Origin: Nemertoderma westbladi
Taxonomy: Eukaryota > Xenacoelomorpha > Nemertodermatida > Nemertodermatidae
Direction of reading: 5' to 3'
DNA: 64,000 bases
Assembly: GCA_032718475.1 (NCBI GenBank)
Contig: JAUCBJ010001244.1
Coordinates: forward strand, 1-64,000
Shown here: in pieces, positions 11,840-23,272 of the stretch
Layout: each line of letters opens with the position of its first letter
Position numbering within the stretch: position 1 is the first letter of the stretch
Made by a program: the position numbers and the translations under genes
Notes under the pieces: generated by a model
The model's database searches: none
What the model saw: the letters and a program-made list of their open reading frames with translations, nothing else
What the model was told of the DNA's origin: nothing

Positions 11840-12403
11840 ATGCATGAATTATCAGCTCTGATTGCTACAAGCCAAAAATATATTAATTTGAGATTGAAGG
11901 AACATAATTTACTAAAAGCGCTAACATGCACCCATACCACGAGATGGAGGTGTCTGTGGGGTCTACCGTACGAACATTGTGATGTCAGACTCTGCTACCA
12001 GCACGAATCTGCCACCATAAAAAATGGAACGGAAACCTTTGTTGGAAATCCTCCAACGTATTCCCCTCCCGACTCGAATCCCGAAATGGAAGTTGACGAG
12101 ATCAACGACGAGGAAATTGTAGTGGACTCACTGGATCAATTCGGGGATCCTGAGGAAGATCTCGAAGTGGATTTGGAGTACGTGGTGCAACACCTCAGAG
12201 TTGTTGGTACTCACGCACTGCACGATGACATATCCACGTTGTATTTCATTCGGAATGTCCCTGTGTATGACGTGGCCATAACCACCCGGGTGCTAGTCCT
12301 ACTCAATGAATATCTGGGTGTTTTACGTAGGAAATACGCTGCACACAAACATGCCAATATCAATGGCCTACTGAGTCAGTCACATTACTTCGCTAAGTGC
12401 TGA
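11840..12403 (+). pseudogene. Helitron Rep/helicase protein, N-terminal region (fragment 1)
   Basis: A 187-codon open frame with an acidic central segment (about residues 80-105), a HALHDDIST segment, and then text leading into a Helitron N-terminal domain in the next fragment. By itself it is only weakly diagnostic. The assignment rests on the Rep motifs 400-700 bp downstream on the same strand. Its stop at 12,403 is followed within 14 bp by the next open frame in another phase, so the gene is broken here. No canonical Helitron TC start was located. Confidence 0.5.
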
Positions 12404-12416
12404 TGGAAGTGTCCCA

Positions 12417-13184
12417 TTGCTATTTCCCGAGGCCTTTTTATTTCCCCTTATTTTATATTTTGCCAGGGAGGATAATTCTATATTAGGAGCACTCCCTTTG
12501 GTTCTGTATTCTAATAGAAATCAAAACAAGCGTGGTCTCGCTTCTCTCTCTGACCACCTGGAGATGCGATTACGGGGTGTGAGTGTAACATCAAAAATAC
12601 TTGCTTATTTAGATTTTACATTCGATAATTTACTCAACACGCAACTCAATAACAACTCTGCATCCTTAGTACTAAACCACAGTCTAGAATTTTTAAACTT
12701 AAATAAAGTAAGTATTGGGATGAGGGAAAATAAATTAAACTTCAGCGAGATCGAGTCTCGAAAAAAGGTAAACAAACTGGCCGCTCTGACTAAGGACAGA
12801 CCCTGGACCTACTTTATTACATTGACTTGTAATGACACTGAGACACCCGGTGTGGCGCCCATTACCAACGCCATGAAACGTAAATACGGCCGCTGGCCAC
12901 ACAGAGGACTGCAAGTTTCAACTTGTTCGATGAGGTGTTGTATTGCTCAGAGTGTGGGTGCGCACCGTACATTATGTACTCCATTGGCTGCAGTTCAGCA
13001 AAGAACAACCTGCGGACATGTTAAAAACTTGTGGCACAGGTTCGAGTTCCAAGACCAGAAGTCCATAGGGAACAAGCCAAATGTACATATGGTTATAACA
13101 TTATTTCCAGAGGGCGTCAATGTGTCACTATCTAGAATCTGCTGCCAATCTAAAAGTTTATTTCATGGGAGTTTCGGAATTTAG
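12417..13184 (+). pseudogene. Helitron HUH replication initiator (Rep), broken
   Basis: A 255-codon open frame. Residues about 1-60 resemble the Helitron-like N-terminal domain (LFPEAFLFP followed by a YVK-like helical part). Residues about 128-142 carry PWTYFITLTCND, the strand before the Rep active site. Residues about 205-230 carry LWHRFEFQ and NVHMVITLFPE, where the family has a His-hydrophobic-His (HUH) metal motif. Here the first His position is Asn, so catalysis would be impaired. The Rep would nick and rejoin single-stranded element ends in rolling-circle transposition. Flanking frames at 11,840 and 13,476 belong to the same gene. Confidence 0.85.
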
Positions 13185-13281
13185 ATGATTTTATTGGGGA
13201 AGGACTAGTGCGAGACTTGCGGGACAAAAATAATTTTCTAAATCAGTTACAATTTTTACAAACGCACAACTGTAACAGTGC

Positions 13282-14072
13282 ATGAAACATACTGATAAAT
13301 TTGGAAAACCCATTTGCAGATATACCAAATATCCGGAATCGGGGGGTTTCCAAATTTATTCCAAAGGAAAATCTGTATTGCTGGGTCGTATCAGTACGCT
13401 GCTATGGCTAACGAATTCTTCATCCCAACAATACCTCGGCTCTTTGTGTAATGCCGCCTGTACAAACGTCCAGGTGTGCGCTGTACGTTTTATGAAGGTG
13501 TACTTACTAAAATTGGGGCGAGCAAAGAGAAACACAGAAAACATATAATACAAGAAAGTAAGGTAGCTGGGGAATTTAGGGAAAAGGAAAGATCGCAAGT
13601 GAACGAAAAAATTACAGGGGCTAGGATTGCTGAAGAAAAAAGGGCCAAGAAAGACAAGGGTATCACAAATAGAATCATTAGTACAAATGAAATTATTTTT
13701 TATTCTTTAAAATTTGATTATTTCACTACAACAGTTACATTCCTCCACCTACAAACTGTATCACCGGAAAATAGGTCAGGCATTGTTTATCGTTATCCAG
13801 CCAACAAAACCAAATATTTAACTGATTCTGATGGTACGTTTCTGCCTGTTTCATGTAGGGCCCATCTACCCCCCACGAGACAATTTACTAACTCTCAAAT
13901 ACTACTTATTAGAGACTATATTTCTAGTTTATACTGTTCCGATATCTTTACTTCTTTCAATCTGCGTCCCCCAGAACTAATGCCATTCGACATTGTAGAG
14001 ATTTATACAAAATGTTTCATTGTAAAAAATTCATTGTCAAAGATGTCCCTTAATCCATATATAACACCTTAA
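13282..14072 (+). pseudogene. Helitron Rep-to-helicase linker region, broken
   Basis: Two overlapping open frames (13,282-13,548 and 13,476-14,072). The second carries a Lys/Glu-rich helix (about residues 20-60). It then has GIVYRYP and FNLRPPELMPFDIVEIY, which align by position and wording with GIVKYTQG and FSIRAPELRVFDKVEVF in the Helitron copies at 51.6 and 54.8 kb. That segment lies between Rep and helicase in this family. No helicase domain follows; sequence after 14,072 is AT-rich. Confidence 0.75.
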
Positions 14073-15080
14073 AAATCCTTGAATAATCGCTTTTTATCGT
14101 TTATTTTTAATATTCATTTATATTGAATATTATGTATAATAATATTATGTTCTATATTCGCTACTAACTCTCCATTAATGTCTAGTTATTTGTGTAATTT
14201 ATTCCTAGAGTATAATTCATTTACCCAGTAACCTCGATTATTTTACCATTAATTAGTTCTTCATAATATTTATAATATCATATTACAATATTAATAATGG
14301 TGCCTATTTTATTGACTGTCGGTTAGTTCTTGTGGTGAGCTTCTATTTATATAACCAATGGTCAATAATATATATATATCACTCAAGATACAAAAGTTGG
14401 ACTTCGAAATTATATAAAATTATTTTGACCCGAAATTTAGCACACTCTTCTACTAGATACTGGAATAAAATTCTCATTGGTAAACAGTAAATAACAAACG
14501 ATTAGGTGGATCCAGAGCACCCACCATAAGACCCATTCCACACCCGCGATAGCAGCGTTCTCAATTTAGTCTTGGCAACTCTTCGAGAACCAGTTTTGCC
14601 CGTGGGGTTGTTTATTGGAGATAAATTTATAAATTTACTAGCAGGCAATACCCGAGGCGGGTTACCTGATATTTCCCGCTACCGGTATAGGCCTACTGGT
14701 GTAGCAGCACCGGTATAGGCCTACCGGCGTACCAGTACCGGTACCGAACGTGAATTAAACTTTTCGAAAAGTGGCCTATAACGACCGCTGGTTAAAGTTA
14801 TACACACATGCCAAGTCCCAGCGCAATCCCTCGGCCCGTTTTGGAGGAGTTCGAACACAGAGAGAGAGAGAGATAGACAGAATTTGATTTTTATAGGTAT
14901 AGATTAATCGTTTTGTTTTTTATTGCCTCTAGAAGGAAGTTCTAGTATATTTAGATTTATATATTTTGTCTTATTTAATTCTATTTAAATTTCCAGCCAG
15001 TCATCTAAAGTTTCTATTTGCCTTATTGGTACATCGGGAGATCATCCATCTTATTCTGAGATCCATGGACGTCTGCGATA
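14073..15080. other. AT-rich spacer with TAGGCCTACCGG-type palindromes
   Basis: No gene. At 14,680-14,750 several short palindromes occur (ACCGGTATAGGCCTAC variants, CCGGTACCG). An AG microsatellite is at about 14,860. Confidence 0.55.
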
Positions 15081-15778
15081 TTGGTGCATTTTGTCAGGAA
15101 GTCTAGGTTTTATGTTTTTATCATCTATGAGCATCTGGATGGCAGAAAGCTGGCTTTAGCAATAGAGAAATATGCAACCTTTCTCACATGCTGTTGGAAT
15201 CGTTTCATGGATCACCTTCACCAATGGATTGAACAAGGTATCGATAAACCATTTGTTGATGTGAAGTATTTATGGACACGAATGGAGGCTCAAGACTAGG
15301 GATCCCCTGTAGCAAACATGCTACATATCCATGGTGGAATAACCCTCCACCCAGAGTCTATAGAGGAAACCACAGGGAGAATATGCTGCGAAACCATTGA
15401 CTTGCTATCTCCTATGTTTGAGACAGATTGTCCTGAATTGGTTCAGCAAGGAATGATTGAGGATGATCAATGGTCTGAGCTATGCTGCCTTGGGCATCTG
15501 CAAAATCACACCTGTGACCATGCTGGCAGTCAGTGTCATAAGCGTATTGATGAGACTGGAAATACGTTTTGGCGAATGCTTCACACTGAAGACAGATATG
15601 TATACATTGTATAGCGATGATGCCTTTGATGATTTTGAATCTATAAACATTATTCAAAGAAATGACGATGGAACTCTTAGATTAGATGATCAGGGTAATC
15701 GATATAGTAATCTTATTGGTGGTCGTCATACTTATCCCGCTGGTGGTCATGAGTTAGCTGTGCTGACAAAACCTATCT
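15081..15778 (+). pseudogene. second Helitron Rep fragment
   Basis: Reading from 15,081 gives a frame ending FVDVKYLWTRMEAQD, an in-frame TAG at 15,297, then in the same frame MLHIHGGITLHPE. That is the HUH site with both histidines kept, after the WTR-E-Q strand typical of Helitron Reps. Continuing to 15,614, a Cys/His-rich segment (CxxxC-like) follows. The last part is in another frame (to 15,778), so there is at least one stop and one frameshift. It is clearly a different lineage from the Rep at 12.4 kb. It may be the missing front half of the helicase family at 51-57 kb, but that is inference. Confidence 0.8.
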
Positions 15779-15802
15779 AAACCCACCCTCCACCTATACA
15801 CT

Positions 15803-16929
15803 AGGCCAGTTCATATATCGGATTTGGATTGAGATTTGGATTTAGATTTGGATTTGGATTGAGATTCGGATTTGTATTGAGATTCGGTTTGTGGAGTAAG
15901 GTTCAAACTAGGAAGGAAGGTTCTGTGGTATCAATAATAAGCTTTTCAATATGAGCTTTTCTGTATTTTGAATAACTATATTCAGTAACTCTACCGATTC
16001 TGAAATGGTAAATAATTTTCGCTTCAGTGTTGCAGCTGACATGTTAATTGAAAGATACAATGTTTAACTGCGGGACAGTTTATAATTATTTATAATATTT
16101 TAATTTAAGATACACTAATACCGGTAACTGTATGCATCATAGATATGCTTTCAGTAAATGGTAGCAATTCCAAATTCTAAAGTGAAAGTAAATAGTACCA
16201 CGCGGTTAATCACAACAAAGAAAAGTAATGCATACAGGTACTACAGTATGGTACTTGTAGCACGTCCTACTGTACTATAATAATTACAGTAGGCCTTGCT
16301 TGGAACCTGTATTAATTAAGTGAGCTGCCAGAAATCTTTACTGGAAAAGTACTGTACATTAGGCCCTTTTATTGTTCAAAATAAACTAAAAGTATATTTA
16401 AAACACTAAACCTTCCACTCCCGGTAAATAAACTGTGTACATACTGACATATGTATGACAGATATCTCAGGGGGCGACCCCTACACTATGTGTAAATCCT
16501 TAATAATAATAATAATAATAATAATATGTGATTAAAATTACATTTCGTTCAAAGTGGTAAGTTTTTTTGTTTATGAGTAGTAAAATAACAAACAAACAAA
16601 TGTTTTTCCAGTAAGAACCGATACCGACTCTCAGATAACTAACAGTTGAGGTTGAAGTCAAAGTAACACATAAAATTATAAATTCAAATTTTTATATTTC
16701 TTCTTAATAGATTTCGAAAAATACACCCCTTAAAATTAAATCATTATTTTGTTAAAAAACCCTTAAATTTAAATCAATATTTAGTAAGATACATTAATAA
16801 ATTACTGTATTTATTATTAATACCACAGAACCATCCTTCCTAGTCTGAACCTCATTCCAAATCCGAATCTTAATCCAAATCCGAATTTCAATCCAAATCC
16901 GAATCCAAATCCGATATATGAACTGGTCT
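15803..16929. mobile_element. foldback-type element with about 0.12-kb inverted ends
   Basis: The left end contains CAGTTCATATATCGGATTTG and GATTTGGATT repeats, then AGGAAGGAAGGTTCTGTGG. The right end (16,813-16,929) is its inverse complement. A 3-bp ACT flanks both sides (15,800-15,802 and 16,930-16,932), and the empty site can be read from the surrounding satellite. The interior has a trinucleotide run (16,499-16,526) and no open frame, so the element is non-autonomous. Confidence 0.8.
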
Positions 16930-17515
16930 ACTGTAAATCACTGCATTATCTATAAACCCACCCTCCACCCATATACATTACAGCATGTATCTAAACCCAC
17001 CCTCCACCTATATACTGTACATTACTGCATTATCTATAAACCCACCCTCCACCCATATACATTACAGCATGTATCTAAATAATAATAATAATTACAAAGA
17101 CTGTTGTTCTTTCGCTACAATTTATTACATTCAGACGAATTTTCCCAAATATTCAGTAAACAATTATTTTCAGACGAATGTTCCCAACAATTCGCTACAC
17201 AATTACCGGAATTGATTCCGACGCGAACTACATACTTATAATGGATTTGGCCCCAATAGACGACTAGCGGCCGCCGCTTCCTTCGAGAGACGATACGAGA
17301 GGCTGCGTCGTGTTGGTATTCCCAGGCTAAACCCACCCTCCACCTATATACTGTACATTACTGCATTATCTATAAACCCATCCTCCCTCCACCCATATAC
17401 ATTACAGCATGTTTCTAAACCCACCCTCCACCTATATACTGTACATTACTGCATTATCTATAAACCCACTCTCCACCCATATACATTACTGCATGTATCT
17501 AAACCCACCTTCCCA
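16930..17515. repeat. satellite with AAACCCACCCTCCACC units
   Basis: Units of about 45-75 bp carrying AAACCCACCCTCCACC then TATAC and CATTACTGCATTATCTAT. The array also includes 15,779-15,802, left of the foldback element. It is interrupted at about 17,077-17,327 by non-repeat sequence. Confidence 0.85.
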
Positions 17516-17869
17516 CTTACTTTTTTATTTTACCCACTAAAAACGTTTAACAAATTATTATTGACGTTTTTCGTCATTTACCTGCCAGCAACATTATTTT
17601 AATATAAAAATGTAAAAATAAAAATTATAAAATTGCAGATAAAGAACGAAAGAGTGCCTAGATAGTAGATACCTACCCTACATAATGGTACAAAAATGTA
17701 ATGAATATTATAATAAGTAAATTTTAAAAAGAAATAAGCAACACTTACTTTTTAGTCCCAATGTATAGCACATTTAAATGGCACAGACTGCTATGCCTTG
17801 ATGTGTTTCTCAGTTGACCTGAAAGCTGGTTTTCCCCTTGCAATGGTTCTGATGGAGTAACAGTCGCAG

Positions 17870-18700
17870 GTAAAATTCATAACCGGACAAAGGATGGACA
17901 GTATGAACACGCCTGACTGTAAAACCACTTACGTTTGTACCACTTCTTCGTAGAGTGGTTAAACGTAACTTTCTTTGGAAAATCTACGTAGGAAACATCA
18001 GTCCCAGGATTGGTGGCGTTATAGTTAAAGAAGGCTGTTAATTCAGTGTTGTGCGACTTCTCTGAAAGAACATTTTGAAGATCAGCCCCCTGGCATAATA
18101 TGACCATTTGATCATTCTCCAGATAAATTCGGAGAACCTGAATGGGGGAATCTGCTGCGTGATTTCGAAGCTCAGGGTGCGCCATGCAGCCTCGGGGGCG
18201 CCAATGTAATGCATATTCTGGTAGCTGGTGATCACGTTGACATCCGTGGCATCAAGCATGAGCTGATCACCCCCAAAAATCTAGACATCTAGACAATCTA
18301 AATCAGTACCAGCAGTAAAAACACAATAAATATTGTGTTTTTACTGCTGTACTGTTACTGGTTTTTAGTGCATACCTACCGGTAAGGTTTTTTTACTGAA
18401 AGTCGCTTGACTATAAATAATAAATAAATGTGTTCAACATGAATGTTGTGGGCATGGGGTAGACCACGTTTCTAAAACTCAACAATATGAATGCGGGCAT
18501 TCAGACTCCCTAATATTTTCTTATCCCACACTTCATCAATGAGTTGTTTGAGTTTCATTCTGAAGACATGGGTGACCAGGTCAGGATGATCTTCAGCACC
18601 ACTCCTTCAAAAAGCGACTGCTGGATATCTGGCCAGTTGGTGTTGCACGTCATGGTTATAAATCCATCAGGCTTTTTAAATTCGCGCCAGATAGCCAATG
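17870..18700 (-). pseudogene. third Helitron Rep fragment (minus strand)
   Basis: Read on the minus strand from 18,690: a segment with DGFITMTCNTNWPDIQ, a helical DLVTHVFRMKLKQL part, and EF-KRGLPHAHN. The last is the Helitron Rep HUH motif, with an in-frame stop in place of Q just before it. After a gap, the frames at 18,038-18,259 and 17,877-18,185 carry YIGAPEAAWRTLSFEI and QVLRIYLENDQMVI, the conserved post-Rep segment. Several frame changes and stops are present. This Rep is closer to canonical animal Helitrons than the two plus-strand relics. Confidence 0.85.
18305..18356. repeat. near-perfect palindrome
   Basis: CAGCAGTAAAAACACAATA is followed after two bases by its exact inverse complement, with partial pairing continuing outward (CAGTAC/GTACTG). 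It is a strong hairpin or the core of a small palindromic element. Confidence 0.85.
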
Positions 18701-19017
18701 CATCCTGTACTTAAATGAAATGTGGTTATTTGATAATGCATGAGTGAGGTTAAGGTTTGGTATATTTCCACATTGGGCTATGCGTTTCAAAGCCATTCTA
18801 TTTGCCCTAGTAAGAGGGTCTATGCAGCTACAGGTGGCACCTCCTTTATGCTGCATGGAGGTGGCAAGTTTTCTTGATCAATGACCTAGAATACCTGACC
18901 TGACCCGCAAATTTCCCACATACAACACATCTGTCACGTTTCTTACTACAGTACCTCCAGTACTGCTCCAATTACCTTCAGATATTCCAGACACCCCATC
19001 TGATGTAACCCTTGATT

Positions 19018-20166
19018 TTACGCCTCACGCTCCTTACGTTCATTCTCCGCCTTCACTTCACTCTCTTTACGTTCCGCCTCATGCTCTTTACGTTCACTCT
19101 CCGCCCTCACTTCACGCTCTTTACGTTCCGCCTCACGCTCTGCCTCGTGCTCTTCTTGCTCCTTCCTTTCCATCCTTCCTATTTCCTCGCACTCCCTAAA
19201 GCTTCTCGCGGCCTTCTCGGCCCTCTCTTTGTTCTCTCTTACCAGTTCTTTCTCCCTCTCTATTAACGCACTCTCTTCCTCCAACTGTCTCTCTAATTCT
19301 CTCTGGTCTTGCGCCGCCAGATCAAGTTGGCACGCCAGATCTATATTTTGCACCCTTCTTCCTTTTGCGGAGGATGTAGCAGAGTTATCGGTTACGACGG
19401 ACTCCCTTCGCCCTCCCGTCCTACTAACTTTCCCCCGCCTCCTAGAGCTTCCTCCAACCGACGAGACCGAATCCTCGGGGTTAACCTCGGATTCGCCCTC
19501 CTCCGGTTTCCTCCAACCCACTAATTTTATTCCCCGGGCATCGACTAAGTATGGCCCTATGTACACTACACTAGGCTGCATACCCCTAGATTCCCATAGT
19601 TCAAACAGTTCTCTGCCAACCTCTCTCGCTCTCTCGCTGGCTAGTTCTCCCTGTCCAAAATGCATTAGGTAATCAAAATGTCTGTTCGACTCACTTAGTC
19701 GACTTAGTCGTTTCTTCAACTTTACCTCATCTATCTTTGCCCCTCCTTTGGCCTCCTTCAGTTGTTTCCAGGTCGCGTTGTAGGCCCGTCGAAGTCGATC
19801 GCTGACCCCGACGTCCTCATCGCCCACATCTCCTCTATCTCTCCAGGTCCGGCGCTGTACCGGCGGCCCCACCGTCGCCGTTCCGGTGGGCCGCTCGTCG
19901 CCCTCAGCCTGTGGCTGGCCGGCGACATCGGCACATAGACCGCCGCTGTGTGTCGACTCGTCTCTCTCTCCTCCCAACTCGTATCTTTCCATCTTGACTC
20001 CCGACTCGTCCTCTCTTTGTAGACAGTCCCCCTCGTCTCGGACTACCGGATCGCCCGTTACCGATGGGTCCAGCGTCGTGGGTCGGTACCGTTGCGTCGC
20101 GGCCTCGCGGATCGTTAAGTCGCCGTCCGGGGTCCGCGGTGGTGTCGTTTCGCCTGTCCAGCTCAT
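19018..20166 (-). CDS. LTR-retrotransposon gag-like protein
   Basis: A 382-codon open frame starting about 80 bp inside the LTR at 20,244-20,793, on the same strand: the position of gag in a Gypsy-type element. Residues 1-115 are acidic and Gly/Thr-rich. Residues about 120-215 look folded (RRAYNATWKQLKEAKGG, FDYLMHFGQGELASERA). Residues about 265-382 form a very long charged coiled coil of Glu/Arg/Lys with ERKE-A repeats. It would build the retrotransposon particle. The coiled coil runs straight into unrelated DNA at 19,018, so capsid or pol parts downstream are missing and the element is truncated. Gag identity rests on position and composition, not a diagnostic motif. Confidence 0.6.
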   Translation of the reverse strand: MSWTGETTPPRTPDGDLTIREAATQRYRPTTLDPSVTGDPVVRDEGDCLQREDESGVKMERYELGGERDESTHSGGLCADVAGQPQAEGDERPTGTATVGPPVQRRTWRDRGDVGDEDVGVSDRLRRAYNATWKQLKEAKGGAKIDEVKLKKRLSRLSESNRHFDYLMHFGQGELASERAREVGRELFELWESRGMQPSVVYIGPYLVDARGIKLVGWRKPEEGESEVNPEDSVSSVGGSSRRRGKVSRTGGRRESVVTDNSATSSAKGRRVQNIDLACQLDLAAQDQRELERQLEEESALIEREKELVRENKERAEKAARSFRECEEIGRMERKEQEEHEAEREAERKEREVRAESERKEHEAERKESEVKAENERKEREA

Positions 20167-20243
20167 CTTTACTGGTGGCTGGTCAGTCAGTTTCTGGTAG
20201 CTGTGGATCTAATTACTAGGGCAGCAGTTGGCTTTAATTACTT

Positions 20244-20793
20244 TGACGGGATCCACGGAGGATCCCGGTTTATCCGGTTTTTAATCTACGCGTCCCCGCC
20301 GTGCGTGTGAAATGGTGAAAGAGTTATTAATCGCTGTATATAGTCCTTTGGGTATAATAGTATGAGATATGTAAGATAGGTTGATATAAGTTACTATAAA
20401 ATATAATATTGGCACTAGACGAAAGACGTTAATTAAAGTTTCGGTACTACCCTAGCTAAACTGACTTACAATAAGTGAATGAAATGATTACTGTACTGAT
20501 AATATATTGCACGGTTGGCCGTATTGCGTTACCTAACCGATGCCTTCCCCCCTATTGGCTAATAACCCTGTTGTCGCCCTTTTATCCCCCCTGAAGTGCT
20601 CCCCTTCGCCCCTGCTATTCTCTCTCTCTCAGGGGTGTAACCCCTGACCCCTATTGTGCGCGTGCTCTGTGGAGTTTCTCCTCCTGACTTTGTTGGGGTG
20701 ACACAAGGTTGACATTGGTAATCAACCTCGTGTTCCTAATATTGCTTAACGGCTCACTTTATGGAGTGGTTAGCGGAATTAAATAAGCTAACA
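20244..20793 (-). mobile_element. 5' LTR of a Gypsy-like retrotransposon
   Basis: On the minus strand it starts TGTTAGCTTATTTAATTCCG and ends GATCCCGTCA, i.e. TG...CA ends. It is related along its length to the LTR at 49,075-49,598 (shared GGTTGATTACC-type and CCCCTGACCCCTATTGTG segments) but clearly diverged, so the two are different subfamilies. The gag-like gene follows it. No partner LTR is present to the left in this window. Confidence 0.85.
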
Positions 20794-21364
20794 TGTTTAT
20801 TATAATTTTCTTAGGCGATTTGACAATGGTTTACATGATAACGAAGCTGGAGGTTTAAATAATTTAAAATTTGTGACAGGCCCACGTTGTTATACAGTAT
20901 AACTCAACATAGGATTCAATGGGATTAGCCATGCTACATCTAATAAGAGCCCAAACAGCCACAGATTATTGAGGGATTGACTCAGGACCAAACTGGCCCA
21001 TTTTATTTTCGTGTGAGGGTAATTTATGTTTTGGGCCCCGTTCTCATCTTTATATTTCATTCTATCATTCTACTGTATGACAAAAATAATACAAATGTAC
21101 TGTATATTGTATTGTACAGTGCCTATTGTATTGTATATTTCATCTACTGTAGTACAATCTATTCATCTCGCATCCCTATCTGATTGATTTGTGTCAAATT
21201 AAATTGCCTTTGGCAACATTATTTGATACAAATCGATCGATTACACAATTAATTAATTGTTTAATCGACCAATTAATTAATTGTTTAATTAATTAATGAC
21301 CTACTTAACACCCAAGGTGCGAAGTGGGTCTAACTGTCGCCGAAAAGGGGTAACTCTTACTACT
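20794..21364. other. AT-rich spacer without gene
   Basis: Contains TTAATTAATTG repeats (21,240-21,297). No supported gene or element. Confidence 0.5.
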
Positions 21365-21366
21365 CA

Positions 21367-22447
21367 TTAACTTGGTCACTTTGGCGGCCAAAATTACCAA
21401 AATTGCCAAGTAAAAACTGCGGTATTCATGAAAGGAACTGCTGAGGCACGTTGGCTTGTCAATCACATCCAGTGAATACAGGCTGAGTGTAAGTAAAGCC
21501 CAACATGTTGGCGCTGAGGTAGAGTTCTGAGGTAGAGTTATCTCTACGTTTAGGTAGAGAGAAAGGCTCCAGTATAGTAATGGCTGGACTCGCCACTGTA
21601 GTAAACATGCCTGTAAGAGTGCAGTGTGAGGCGCCCTAACTTATTATTTTCTACATATTTTTTACTAATCTAATAATTAACACACCTTTACCTGTCACTT
21701 AGGTTATAAGCAGTGTGCTAGCACTTGCAGCGTAATAATTAATTATTTACTTTAATTATATTCGATTGGTAATAAAAATAACAAGTTTATATATTTAATT
21801 TGTAAAAATTCTTTAAAATATGAGAAAAGTACTTTACATAGATTTTTCTTTATTTACCTGTTTAGTACGCTATAATATAAATGCTCTCATAAATACAGTT
21901 AGGGGGGGGGGGGGGGGGACTGGACGCAATAAAAATTCATCACTCTCCAGGGGAAATATGACGCAAATAACAGATGATTACTCTCAAAAATAAAACTGTA
22001 ATGTTCATTTATGTTTAATTTATTGTTTTGGTTAAAATAACGTGCCACTATAACCTGCTTCTTTCCCTAAATTGAGAATTTAACATTGAGGCAAGATATT
22101 AATTCGCCAAGGCGAGTTTTGCGTCCAGTCCCCCCCCCCCCCCCCGCATCCAACTAACTCCCTTATTACGTATTAGCCTGTGCTGTATCAATGCCTCAGT
22201 GGGTGGTCTCTACTACAACTGAAAGGCCCGACTCAGCTCCAGGTAAGTTAACAATCTGTCAATAATAAAAATGAAAGCGAGCCGACATTTAGTCAGAGCA
22301 ACCAAATGGATGGCCAAGGAGACGGGCTGTCTGGACTTGACTGAGTCGAGTTAAATCGCTTCGCCAAAACGACCAAGTAGCCCATAGAAATACACTACAT
22401 TTTTTTGGCGATTTTGGTCATTTTGGCCGCCAAAACGACCAAGTTAA
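21367..22447. mobile_element. non-autonomous inverted-repeat element flanked by TTAA
   Basis: The left end CTTGGTCACTTTGGCGGCCA (after TTAA at 21,367) pairs with the right end ...TTTGGCCGCCAAAACGACCAAG (before TTAA at 22,444). TTAA target sites are typical of piggyBac transposition, but the TIR does not start with CCC, so the class is uncertain. Nested inside (21,899-22,146) is an inverted pair made of a long G run plus ACTGGACGC and its complement. No transposase frame is present. Confidence 0.7.
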
Positions 22448-22449
22448 TG

Positions 22450-23270
22450 TTTATTGGGATTGGGACTGTATTTACAGTCGTTGCTCGGCGACACAAAACC
22501 CCTCACGCGATTGGTCTGGGGTTTGAGGGGGGGCTCCGTCTTCCTCTTGTAGGGCCTCTTGGCTAAGATTAGCATGGCGCCCTGTTACAGGCGCCATTTT
22601 AAAAGTGTAAGTATTAATATACAATATAATATACACACACACACATGCGCGTTCACGTTCATGTATATAATATATTGGGTCATGCATACTATACTACTGT
22701 AGTTCGGCCATAGGGACATCTATTGCCCGATACCCGACTAAATAGCTTGTGTTATTTATATGTTACTATAAATTCTAAAATTATAATATTTCATCAATAT
22801 AATATATCTCAAATAGAGAAATAGTTCAAATTTTATTTTATTCAAATTTATAACCAATTTTTATATATATTTGGAAAATATTTTTTAATATATATTTAAT
22901 GACGTATTCAATTTATAATAAAGAATATATATATTTTTGAATAATTGAATGTAATATTTAACATTCATTAATATTTAATATTATAATATTTAATATTCAA
23001 TTACATTGAAAAATTGTCTCTGAAAGAAATATTTGTTTCAGATCATTAGTATTTATATTTATACATTTTTCTTTAATTATAGGAATATATTAAATTTTCG
23101 AAAATATTTTTAGCAAAAAGTCATCTGGAATAAAATTGATAAAATAAATAAATGAAAAAAAACATTGGGCAAACTTTACAGCATTAAGGTCCACACACAC
23201 ACACACACACATGAACGCACATTATGTGTATATAATATATAAGTATGTCGTTACTACTTAGAGCAAATTT
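22450..23270. other. AT-rich spacer with CA microsatellites
   Basis: CA repeats at about 22,632-22,645 and 23,192-23,211, and long TA-rich stretches (22,750-23,150). No gene. Confidence 0.5.
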
Positions 23271-23272
23271 GT

